From contig NZ_JNIV01000155.1 in the NCBI RefSeq assembly GCF_000701405.1, positions 1 through 7,265 of the forward strand: DNA of 7,265 bases. The letters run 5' to 3'. A model generated the notes under the pieces. That model did no database searches, was not told the origin of the DNA, and saw nothing but the letters and a program-made list of their open reading frames with translations. Both the position numbers and the translations under genes were made by a program. Shown piece after piece: positions 1 through 5,379 of the stretch (positions are counted from its first letter, which is position 1; each line of letters begins with the position of its first letter). Origin of the DNA: Deinococcus marmoris DSM 12784. GTDB taxonomy: Bacteria > Deinococcota > Deinococci > Deinococcales > Deinococcaceae.

Positions 1-25
1 GTGGCTCCTTCACCCAGGTCAGGCG

Positions 26-39
26 CTTGGAGATCCAAG
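26..39. promoter_or_regulatory. Palindrome at the start of the HTH gene
   Basis: CTTGGAGATCCAAG has perfect 6-base arms around a 2-base centre and lies just upstream of ATG 45, overlapping the alternative TTG start and the GGAG ribosome site. A symmetric site here could be an autoregulatory operator of the HTH protein. A 14-base palindrome can occur by chance, and if the gene starts upstream of the window the site would lie inside coding sequence. Confidence 0.25.
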
Positions 40-44
40 CGACG

Positions 45-1610
45 ATGGAAAAGACAAACTCCTCAGAAGTCTCGCCGTCAGGGAAAAACTTTCTCACCCG
101 CTTCGTGCAGGAACAGCGGGCCCGGGGGCGCAGCAGCGGCCCACTCGATGGCCTGTTCGCGCACCTCGCGGACGCCCCCGCACCGACAGCCTCTCAACCT
201 GCCTCCGCGACTGCTCTGCCTCTCCGCACCGAACGCGCTCAGGGACGGAAGAGGAGCCATGCCGCGCCGCTGTTCGAGCACCTCGGCAGCCTTGTCAGGA
301 CCCGCGCACCCGCCGAATCCTGGCCGCTGGGCCACCAGGGACCGCCACCTGTCCCGGCCCCTGGGCTTGCACGGCCCAGTGTAGAGGCCCCCATGCGGAC
401 GGTTCACGACTTTACCGCCGCCCGTAACACCCGCCGTGCTCAGTTCACCGAGCCGCCCGCGCCGCTGGTGCTGTTCAATCCCATCAAGTCCCTGACCGCC
501 TGTATGGACAGCGCCGATTGCCCGGCCACCGCCCGGAAGATCTTCCGCGTGCTATTCGGCCTCGCCCTGGAGTCGGTCAGGGCGCGCGGCGTTCCTGTCC
601 GGCCCGATGTGGCGGTCTTCCATCTGCCGTTGGAGCTGCTGGCCGCCCACATCGAGCGGGACCGCGTGACGGTTTGGCGCAACCTGCGCCCGCTGATCGC
701 CACCGGGGTGCTGGCAAGCGTGGACCATTACGACACCCTGCGCGGGCAGACCGCCGTCACGGGCAAGGTCTGGGCGGTCAGTCTCTGCCCGGAGCGCGTG
801 CTGTCCGGCCACGCCCACGCCGTCAAGGTCACGAAGTCCGATCTCGCCTTTCCCTGGCGCGATCTGGACAGGGACGCCCGGCAGGGCCGCACCGTCTACG
901 CCCTGACCCGCACCGAGGAACGCCAGCAGGCCGAACGCACCCAACGGCAGGCGAAGGCCGCCGAGCGGACAGCAGCACAGGCACGGGCCACCGAGCGGGC
1001 AACGGCGAGGGCGCAGGCCAGGGCAGACGGCGAAGCGGTCCCCCGTGGCCGGGCGGCGGCGACGATCAACGCCGCCGCGACGCGCGCCCAGAAATCCCCA
1101 CCCACACGCCCCCAATCCAGAACGCAACAGTCAGTTAAAAGCCTGAAGGCTGTAGAAAGAGGAGAGCTTGAAAAGTGGGTGTTAGCTGCATTTTCCACCC
1201 AAACCCAAGACGTTACACTGACTGTTGCACCCGCCTTCACAGACGGCCTGGACGCGGTTTTTAGTCTTCCGACTCTCGCGGGCCTCTCGCGCAGCCGCCG
1301 GGGCGAGCTGGTGGAGAAAACCGCGCGCACACTGGCCGCGTCGTTTGGGGACTCGGAAAATCTGCGCTTCTGGTGCTGGCTGATCTGGCAGACCCTCCGG
1401 GCACACGATCAGGGGCAGGACTGGACCGAGGACGTGGCGCACATCATGGCGCGCGTGCTGCACGACATCCGGCAGGACCAGCAGATGGGCAACCGCGCGC
1501 AGAATCGTCCCGCTGCGCTAGTGGTGAATGGCTTGCGGAACTTTGGGCTGCTGGATGCACTGCGGCAGATCGCGCCGACGCGGGTAGGGAAGCGGCCACA
1601 GGCCGCCTGA
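45..1610 (+). CDS. Winged-helix DNA-binding protein, possible plasmid replication initiator
   Basis: About 520 residues. The N-terminal ~120 residues are rich in Pro, Ala and Arg and look disordered. A helix-turn-helix follows at about residues 195-250 (numbered from TTG 27), with core LELLAAHIERDRVTVWRNL, then a hydrophobic helix and a 'wing' ending in VWAVSL; this resembles replication-initiator and MarR/GntR-like winged helices. Residues 290-360 are an Ala/Arg/Gln-rich, probably helical, basic stretch. The C-terminal ~150 residues form a separate, Trp-containing helical domain. I start at ATG 45, with GGAG at 29-32 a distant ribosome site; TTG 27 is the alternative. The frame has no stop back to base 3, so the gene could begin outside the window. 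A plasmid-replication role is inferred from the HTH-plus-basic-tail layout and the mobile context, not from a recognised signature. It could instead be a phage or plasmid regulator. The reading frame is confident, the function is not. Confidence 0.6.
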   Translation: MEKTNSSEVSPSGKNFLTRFVQEQRARGRSSGPLDGLFAHLADAPAPTASQPASATALPLRTERAQGRKRSHAAPLFEHLGSLVRTRAPAESWPLGHQGPPPVPAPGLARPSVEAPMRTVHDFTAARNTRRAQFTEPPAPLVLFNPIKSLTACMDSADCPATARKIFRVLFGLALESVRARGVPVRPDVAVFHLPLELLAAHIERDRVTVWRNLRPLIATGVLASVDHYDTLRGQTAVTGKVWAVSLCPERVLSGHAHAVKVTKSDLAFPWRDLDRDARQGRTVYALTRTEERQQAERTQRQAKAAERTAAQARATERATARAQARADGEAVPRGRAAATINAAATRAQKSPPTRPQSRTQQSVKSLKAVERGELEKWVLAAFSTQTQDVTLTVAPAFTDGLDAVFSLPTLAGLSRSRRGELVEKTARTLAASFGDSENLRFWCWLIWQTLRAHDQGQDWTEDVAHIMARVLHDIRQDQQMGNRAQNRPAALVVNGLRNFGLLDALRQIAPTRVGKRPQAA

Positions 1611-1628
1611 GCTCAGCCCAGGAATCAC

Positions 1629-1664
1629 GGCCACCAAGCGATGCCCAATGGGTGCCGCGTGGCC
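1629..1664 (+). other. Possible hairpin downstream of the HTH gene
   Basis: GGCCAC (1629-1634) pairs with GTGGCC (1659-1664), and an inner CCC/GGG (1644-1646 with 1650-1652) could extend the fold. It begins 19 bases after the TGA at 1610, where a terminator is expected, but no T-run follows, so intrinsic termination is uncertain. The rest of the 1611-1793 gap shows no gene. A weak -10-like TACCAT at 1783-1788 sits 5 bases before ATG 1794. Confidence 0.25.
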
Positions 1665-1793
1665 TCTGGTTGGTACCGTTATCAGGAAAATGCCGTCTAG
1701 TATGGGTCTCAAATGGCGAAAACTACCTTCTGATCCACAGGAACAACGCTGAGTCTGTGCCGAATCCGCCGAGGTCATCGCTTACCATTGAGC

Positions 1794-2630
1794 ATGGCCA
1801 CCACCCTGAACAGGTACGTCTGGGCGCTGTATCTCAATACGTTCGAGGGAGAGCAGGCCCTTGCTTATTTTCAGACGTTGGACGACTTCGCCGACCGGGC
1901 CAATCTGCTCGAGCCCTTTCTGGGTGTCGGCCAATGGGTTGGGGCGCAAACCGTTGAGGGGATGGACTGGGAAGACGCTCCGTTGGACGAGGAAGACCTG
2001 CAATTCATCGTCGCCATTCGGGACGCGGCCCGGCAGTTCCCCGTCGAGACGCCAGATCAGGTGCAGCGTCTTCTGACCGATCTGATGGACAACGGGACCG
2101 TCAAACTCTCTGAGGGTGAGGACGATGTCCTCACGCTCGACGACGCTTTCTCGAACCTCTCGCTGGTCAGTCTGGGCCTGCATCTCGCCTATCCGGAGAC
2201 CTTTTTGCCTTACGGGTTGACCGGGCATTACTACCTCGTGTCCCGCGTCTCGGAGACCTTCGGCATTCCCCTGCCCCCCGTGCCGCCTAAAAAAGACCGG
2301 CTGGCCCGCTGGCTTTACTACGGTCACTGGTGTGCCGCCTTTCAGGAGTTCCGGCAGCTCAGCGGGCTGACCCTGCCGGAGTTGCTGGCCTTCCTGCATG
2401 ACTTCTCCGTCAACTATGTGTACGACACAGGGCAGGGCGAACTGCCTGAGCCTCGTAACGCCTGGCTGCTGATCGGCGGTGTGGAGAACGGCGACCTGGA
2501 ATGGATGGAAGAACAGCAAGCGGTCACCGAGGTTAACTGGCAGGGCAGCCTCGATATGCGCCGGGGCGACGTCTGCCTGATGTACATCCGCAGTCCAGTC
2601 AGCGCGGTGCATTCCCTGTGCGCGTTGTAG
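1794..2630 (+). pseudogene. Modification-dependent restriction enzyme, N-terminal fragment (EVE domain cut)
   Basis: This is the 5' part of a gene split by an insertion. Residues 1 to ~220 (from ATG 1794) are a mostly helical region I cannot name; its LHLAYPETFLPYG stretch recalls N-terminal regions of type IV restriction proteins. From about residue 225 an EVE (PUA-like) domain begins: WLLIGGVENGD, then GDVCLMYIRSPVSAVHSL. EVE domains bind modified bases in DNA. Native coding ends at 2615-2620; the last codons and the TAG at 2628-2630 come from the inverted repeat of the inserted element. The rest of the EVE domain resumes at 2899. ATG 1794 is preferred over TTG 1788, but neither has a strong ribosome site (GAGG at 1771-1774 is far). 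The fragment may still be translated, but it lacks the nuclease domain and half the EVE fold, so loss of function is very likely. Confidence 0.85.
2616..2620 (+). repeat. Target-site duplication CTGTG, left copy
   Basis: CTGTG directly abuts the left end of the element and is repeated at 2894-2898 directly after the right end. The 5-bp length fits Tn3-family insertion. Keeping only one copy restores the reading frame of the interrupted gene (Leu-Trp-Arg across the junction). Confidence 0.92.
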
Positions 2631-2658
2631 CCTCAATCGCCCGAAAACCCCCGTTAAG
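2621..2658 (+). repeat. Left 38-bp terminal inverted repeat of the miniature element
   Basis: Begins CGCGTTGTAGCC and ends CGTTAAG. It differs from the right repeat at positions 7, 32 and 34 only. It supplies the premature TAG (2628-2630) that ends the upstream restriction-gene fragment. Confidence 0.92.
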
Positions 2659-2855
2659 GTTGCAAGGCGTGATCCAGTAAGTTCGCCCAATGCCCATACT
2701 GCGCACTTTTGCTGCTGTTTTGCCGTTAGAGAACAAGCTCAAAGGCTCTAAAGGGGCCGGAGTTCGGGGTCAGATCGAAAGTACGAACTTTGGATTCGCT
2801 CTCCAACACACTCGAAGCCGTGCGCGGGAATAACGACTGGGACAGTCTTTAGGCC

Positions 2856-2893
2856 CTTATCAGGGGTTTTCGGGCGATTGAGGCTATAACGCG
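2856..2893 (-). repeat. Right 38-bp terminal inverted repeat of the miniature element
   Basis: Read on the - strand it begins CGCGTTATAGCC and ends TGATAAG. The three differences from the left end suggest a fairly recent insertion or functional constraint on both ends. Confidence 0.92.
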
Positions 2894-2898
2894 CTGTG
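2894..2898 (+). repeat. Target-site duplication CTGTG, right copy
   Basis: Second copy of the 5-bp duplication, directly after the right inverted repeat. It is exact, which argues that the insertion has not been scrambled by later deletion. Confidence 0.92.
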
Positions 2899-3604
2899 GC
2901 GGGTGGTTGAGGACGCGTACGTTGATCCATTCTTCCATTACAAGCAATCGGTGCAGATTGGCACGCCCCTGCGGCTCCCGAGCCTGACCTTCGGTGAGAT
3001 CGCGGCTGATGCCTATCTGGGCGGGAATAAATACGTCAGGGCCAATCTGCAGGGTGCCAGCGGAAAGGCCCTTTCACACGGCGAATACGAACGCGTGCTT
3101 CAGATGCTCTCGGTCAAGGCGGACCTCCCCGAAGGGATTCCCCATTTCATGCCTCAGGAAGCGGTGGACCTGTCGGCGCTCGGGAACGAGCGTGACGTTG
3201 AGCTGCAACTCGTCGAGCCACTTCTGCGCCGGGCGGGACTGGAGAGTGGAGACTGGGTGCGGCAGCTTTCCGTACGGATGGGACGCGGTGAGCGGGTCTA
3301 CCCGGACTACGCCATCGGCGTGAGCGGCACGGCTCCGGAGCAGCGGGTTCACGCCCTGGTCGAGGTGAAGTACCGCATGGCCGGTGAGCGGGACTGGCGC
3401 GAAGCCTTCTGGCAGGCCAAGTCGTATGGCCTGCGCCTGGGAGCGCAGGTGATCGTGACGGCGGCGGCGGAGGGTGTGCGCATCTACCGCAGGAGCCAGG
3501 ACGACTTTGACTTCTCTCAGGGTGACCATCAGCCGTGGTCAGCACTTGGGGAGGGTGAGATGCTGCGGCAACTGGGCCGCCTGCTCAGCGGGCGGGCAGG
3601 ATGA
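2899..3604 (+). pseudogene. Modification-dependent restriction enzyme, C-terminal fragment (EVE end plus PD-(D/E)XK nuclease)
   Basis: This is the 3' part of the gene split at 2620. Counting GTG 2903 as residue 1, residues 1-70 complete the EVE domain (FFHYKQSVQIGTPLRLPSL, then VRANLQGASG and a final EYERVLQML helix). Residues ~97-205 are a restriction-endonuclease-like fold related to the N-terminal nuclease domain of type I HsdR: helix ELQLVEPLLRRAG, catalytic Asp135 in YPDYAI, Glu154-x-Lys156 in LVEVKY, then Gln171 in QAKSYGLRLGAQ and strand VIVTA. All expected PD-(D/E)XK residues are intact. The family reads modified DNA through EVE and cuts with the nuclease, giving type IV-like defence. 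GTG 2903 could in principle start an isolated fragment, but it lies inside a domain and has no good ribosome site, so I treat it as gene debris. The intact gene would have encoded about 510 residues. Confidence 0.87.
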
Positions 3605-3658
3605 TCACGGCGTTGTCGCAGGTTAAGCGGCAGTTCCATGGCACCTGCATGGTGTGAC

Positions 3659-3925
3659 GGGGTGAGCTGGGACTTCGTCCGGAAACCTGCGCTCAGGACA
3701 GAAGCTGATATCTATTTTGATTGGGCGGATCACTTAAAACTCTATTGAAGGCGTGCTGCGCGGGTTTTTCAAGGGATTCAGTTCTAGCCATCTAATGCCA
3801 GACTGGAGTCAATCGGCACGGAGAAAGGTTCAGTGGAAACCATCAGGAGTTGCCCTCCCAGCCGCAAGAATGCAGATTGCTCATGTCGGTAGCGCAGGTT
3901 TCTGGACGAAGTCTCGCACTGCCCC
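3659..3925. repeat. Long imperfect inverted repeat, possible decayed second miniature element
   Basis: A 25-base arm at 3669-3693 matches the reverse complement of 3891-3915 at 23 of 25 positions (both differences are C/T). Weaker pairing extends outward to GGGG at 3659-3662 with CCCC at 3922-3925, and inward through GACA, giving about 34 of 47 matches per arm. With GGGG as position 1, the left arm has GAAAC at 24-28 and CGCTCAG at 32-38, reminiscent of the GAAAAC and CGCTAAG/CGTTAAG motifs of 38-bp Tn3-family ends. The span (267 bp) is close to that of the intact miniature element. I find no target duplication, and the six bases just inside GGGG differ between arms. The inverted repeat itself is certain; a transposon origin is inference. 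Confidence 0.6.
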
Positions 3926-3974
3926 TGATTCAGAGGTAGTGAAAACACTGTTCAGTATGGTCAGAATCTAGTTT

Positions 3975-4002
3975 GCTTTTCGTCACCAGCTGAGCGAAAA
4001 GC
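3975..4002 (+). other. Hairpin upstream of the operon control sites
   Basis: GCTTTTCG (3975-3982) pairs perfectly with CGAAAAGC (3995-4002). TCA/TGA extends the stem inside (one bulged G) around a CCAGC loop. No T-run follows on either strand, so it is not a clear intrinsic terminator. It runs directly into the first CTTGTCAAG site. It may insulate the operon or be a protein-binding site. Confidence 0.45.
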
Positions 4003-4025
4003 TTGTCAAGCGTCACTTGTCAAGG
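4001..4025. promoter_or_regulatory. Two tandem CTTGTCAAG palindromes, likely upstream operators
   Basis: Identical CTTGTCAAG sites lie at 4002-4010 and 4016-4024, 14 bases start to start. Each is a 9-base palindrome with a single central base. Related sites recur across the promoter at 4101-4138 and just inside the gene at 4219-4231 (CACTTGCCAAGTG). Small odd-length palindromes of this kind are typical XRE-family operators, and an XRE domain is encoded in the second gene of the operon. Binding by that protein is inference. Confidence 0.5.
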
Positions 4026-4029
4026 CGCG

Positions 4030-4080
4030 TTGATTCACCCCACTTTGCACGTTGATCAGGCACTTCTACGGGTGAATCAA
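4030..4080. repeat. Perfect 11-bp inverted repeat upstream of the operon promoter
   Basis: TTGATTCACCC (4030-4040) is the exact reverse complement of GGGTGAATCAA (4070-4080), with a 29-base spacer. It ends 22 bases before the -35 box. The long spacer makes a hairpin less likely than two half-sites for a dimeric or looping regulator. It does not share the CTTGTCAAG motif, so a second regulator is possible. Confidence 0.5.
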
Positions 4081-4100
4081 ACTGCTATGTATAAATCTAG

Positions 4101-4138
4101 ACTTGACAAAATATTCAAGTAAATCTAAGATGTCAAGT
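4101..4138. promoter_or_regulatory. Operator-like sites overlapping the promoter
   Basis: Against the symmetric motif ACTTGTCAAGT, the matches are 4101-4111 (8 of 11, over the -35), 4110-4120 (8 of 11, in the spacer) and 4128-4138 (9 of 11, over the -10 and start site). Also, ACTTGA (4101-4106) and TCAAGT (4115-4120) form an exact inverted pair across the -35. A protein bound here would block RNA polymerase. The XRE domain in the downstream fusion protein is the natural candidate. Confidence 0.5.
4103..4131 (+). promoter_or_regulatory. Near-consensus promoter giving a probably leaderless transcript
   Basis: TTGACA (4103-4108), a 17-base spacer and TAAGAT (4126-4131) form a good sigma70-type promoter. 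Only 7 bases separate the -10 box from ATG 4139, so transcription should begin at or next to the start codon, leaving no room for a ribosome site. Leaderless mRNAs with this layout are well known in Deinococcus. Confidence 0.75.
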
Positions 4139-4753
4139 ATGAAGATGCAAATTGGACTTCTGCAAAGCAGCCGGGCTGCCGATATTGAGGCGCTGTTCCG
4201 CACCCATTACCCTCAGGTCACTTGCCAAGTGCTCAATTCACACTTGACAGTCGGAGAAGTGGACGCGGTTCTCGCCGGTGGCGGCCCTGACCTGACGCCG
4301 GGGCTGTATGGTCAGGAGAACCGTGCCAGTCGCCAAGTGAATCCTGAGCGAGACGCCCGCGAACTGGACACCATAAAGGCCGTGCTCGCGGCCGATGTGC
4401 CTTTTCTCGGACTGTGCCGGGGGGCGCAGCTGCTCAACGTCGCCCTGGGCGGAACGCTCTGGCAGGACCTTGAGACTGAACGCGGTTGCGCACACCCTGA
4501 GATGCATTCGGTCAAGTTCAGTGGTGCCGGCGCGCGGCACCTCGGTGAGCAGGCTCTGGTCAATTCCACCCATCACCAGGGTATTGACCGGGTTGGGTCT
4601 GGTCTGGAAGTGATCGCCACCGCTGACGACGGTCTGCCGGAAGCCTGGTACCGTCCCGGTGCCATTGGTGTTCAGTTCCACCCGGAGACGCTGATCAAGG
4701 ATGATCTGGGCTGGCTCCGGCTGTTTGACTGGTGGCTGGCGGGCGCAGCATGA
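4139..4753 (+). CDS. Class I glutamine amidotransferase, gamma-glutamyl-GABA hydrolase (PuuD)-like
   Basis: A 204-residue cytosolic enzyme predicted to hydrolyse a gamma-glutamyl amide bond (peptidase C26 / PuuD family). Motifs in order: GGGPDLTPGLYG at 47-58 (substrate-loop GG-D-x-x-P-x-x-Y), RDARELDTIKAVL at 71-83, nucleophile Cys93 in GLCRGAQLLNVALGG, VNSTHHQGIDRVG at 141-153, and the His181/Glu183 pair in GVQFHPE. The catalytic triad is complete. It is shorter than typical PuuD (about 250), mainly at the N-terminus and between motifs. ATG 4139 is chosen because it lies at the predicted transcript start; ATG 4145 is the alternative, and an upstream TTG (4103) is really the -35 box. It is the first gene of the operon and its TGA overlaps the next ATG by 4 bases (ATGA). 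The true substrate is unknown. Proximity to a cyclotransferase-like domain suggests both act on the same gamma-glutamyl compound (inference). Confidence 0.92.
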   Translation: MKMQIGLLQSSRAADIEALFRTHYPQVTCQVLNSHLTVGEVDAVLAGGGPDLTPGLYGQENRASRQVNPERDARELDTIKAVLAADVPFLGLCRGAQLLNVALGGTLWQDLETERGCAHPEMHSVKFSGAGARHLGEQALVNSTHHQGIDRVGSGLEVIATADDGLPEAWYRPGAIGVQFHPETLIKDDLGWLRLFDWWLAGAA

Positions 4754-5379
4754 CCGCCCTGCTGGACGGTCAGGACATCCGGCGCAGACGCGAGGAGCTT
4801 GGCCTCACCCTGCAGGAAGTCGCGGACAAGGCAGTCGTGACCCGGCAGTACGTCAGTTCTGTCGAGAGCAACAAGATCCAGCTGATCCCGGCGGGCGTGA
4901 CCCGCATCATCGAAACCGTCGGCCTGAGCGTCCGGTTCGAGCAGCCGGGGGAAAATGACTTCCCAGTTCACTTTTTCACCTACGGCAGCATGAAGCCCGG
5001 CTTTAGCCGGTCCGGGCTGGTCGAGGGCAGTCTTCCCGAAGGCCACCGCCCGGCGCTCCTGGCGGGCTACCTGCTGTACGACAGTGGAATGGACTATCCG
5101 TGCCTAGTCCGCAGTGACCGCGCGGCCGACACCGTGCAGGGCGTGGTGTTCGAGTTTACGGCGAACACCGTCCACATGGCGCTGGATCTCTTCGATGTGA
5201 TCGAGGGGACGAATGACGATCCGCCGCTGTTCGTCAGACACCGCACCGTGGCCCTGGTCGACAGTGGGAAAGACCAGATGACCGTGCCCTGCTGGGTCTA
5301 CCTCTATGCACAGCCGATAGATGACATGAAGGCCGTCAAGGATGGCATCTGGCTGAAAGAGAAAGGGAGAAGAAAATGA
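4750..5379 (+). CDS. XRE helix-turn-helix fused to gamma-glutamylcyclotransferase-like (GGCT/AIG2) domain
   Basis: A 209-residue fusion. Residues 8-62 are an XRE/Cro-type HTH (IRRRREELGLTLQEVADKA, then VTRQYVSSVESNK as turn and recognition helix). Residues ~72-188 are a GGCT-like barrel: FFTYGSMKPG at 75-84 is the substrate-binding Y-G-S loop, followed by GYLLYDSGMDYPCLV, VQGVVFEF and LFDVIEGTNDD, where Glu152 sits at the catalytic-acid position. The domain ends with PCWVYLY and a basic tail. GGCT enzymes release 5-oxoproline from gamma-glutamyl compounds. ATG 4750 gives an ATGA overlap with the upstream stop, implying translational coupling. The fusion could be a regulator sensing a gamma-glutamyl ligand, or an enzyme that represses its own operon. 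CTTGTCAAG-type sites around the promoter fit that idea. Both domain calls rest on clear motifs; the regulatory role is inference. Confidence 0.9.
   Translation: MTALLDGQDIRRRREELGLTLQEVADKAVVTRQYVSSVESNKIQLIPAGVTRIIETVGLSVRFEQPGENDFPVHFFTYGSMKPGFSRSGLVEGSLPEGHRPALLAGYLLYDSGMDYPCLVRSDRAADTVQGVVFEFTANTVHMALDLFDVIEGTNDDPPLFVRHRTVALVDSGKDQMTVPCWVYLYAQPIDDMKAVKDGIWLKEKGRRK
5364..5369 (+). promoter_or_regulatory. Ribosome binding site for the 82-residue gene
   Basis: AGGGAG within a purine-rich run lies 6 bases before ATG 5376, inside the 3' end of the XRE-GGCT gene. It is the clearest ribosome site in the operon and supports the small gene being real. Confidence 0.6.

Larger units (their letters stand above)
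2621..2893. mobile_element. Tn3-derived miniature inverted-repeat element (TIME-like), 273 bp
   Basis: The element is bounded by 38-bp inverted repeats (35 of 38 identical) and by a 5-bp direct repeat CTGTG outside each end. From memory of the Tn3 terminal repeat, it shares CGAAAAC at positions 22-28 and CGTTAAG at positions 32-38 at exactly the same spacing in a 38-bp repeat; 5-bp duplications are also the Tn3-family norm. The outermost bases are CGCG rather than the usual GGGG. The ~197-bp interior has no credible ORF, so movement would need a transposase supplied elsewhere. It contains a short inverted repeat, AGTTCG (2761-2766) with CGAACT (2784-2789), but I cannot identify a resolution site. 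Family assignment is inference from the ends; the mobile nature is directly supported by the repeats, the duplication and the interrupted gene. Confidence 0.93.
3605..4102. other. Gene-free control region rich in inverted repeats
   Basis: About 500 bases separate the broken restriction gene from the next operon. I see no convincing gene. A 72-codon open frame at 3753-3971 runs through one arm of the long inverted repeat and resembles nothing I know. The stretch holds an imperfect long inverted repeat, a hairpin, paired CTTGTCAAG sites and an 11-bp inverted repeat, entered separately. From about 3960 it is also more AT-rich than the flanking genes, as expected of regulatory DNA. Confidence 0.7.

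Noticed and set aside
518..1138. Overlapping frames on both strands within the HTH gene (also 78-407, 552-1127 and 1-384)
   Set aside because: Their proteins are Arg/Pro/Gly/Ala-rich with no motifs, typical of alternative frames in GC-rich DNA.
1629..1664. Confident intrinsic terminator after the HTH gene
   Set aside because: The stem is short with a large interrupted loop and there is no T-run; kept only as a possible hairpin.
1373..1957. + strand frame bridging the HTH gene and the restriction gene
   Set aside because: It overlaps both better-supported genes in a different frame and shows no domain.
1782..2690. Long - strand open frame opposite the restriction gene
   Set aside because: It is antisense to the EVE gene, has low-complexity content without domain motifs and extends into the inserted element; a GC-rich shadow frame.
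2903..3604. The C-terminal nuclease fragment as an independent gene starting at GTG 2903
   Set aside because: It begins in the middle of the EVE domain, directly after a target duplication, and joins in frame with the upstream fragment once the element is removed.
3753..3971. 72-codon + strand open frame in the control region
   Set aside because: It crosses the right arm of the long inverted repeat, has no good ribosome site and resembles no protein; most likely chance.
4001..4250. CTTGTCAAG repeats as a CRISPR array
   Set aside because: Units are 9 to 11 bases, irregularly spaced and palindromic; no CRISPR-type repeat-spacer periodicity exists anywhere in the window.
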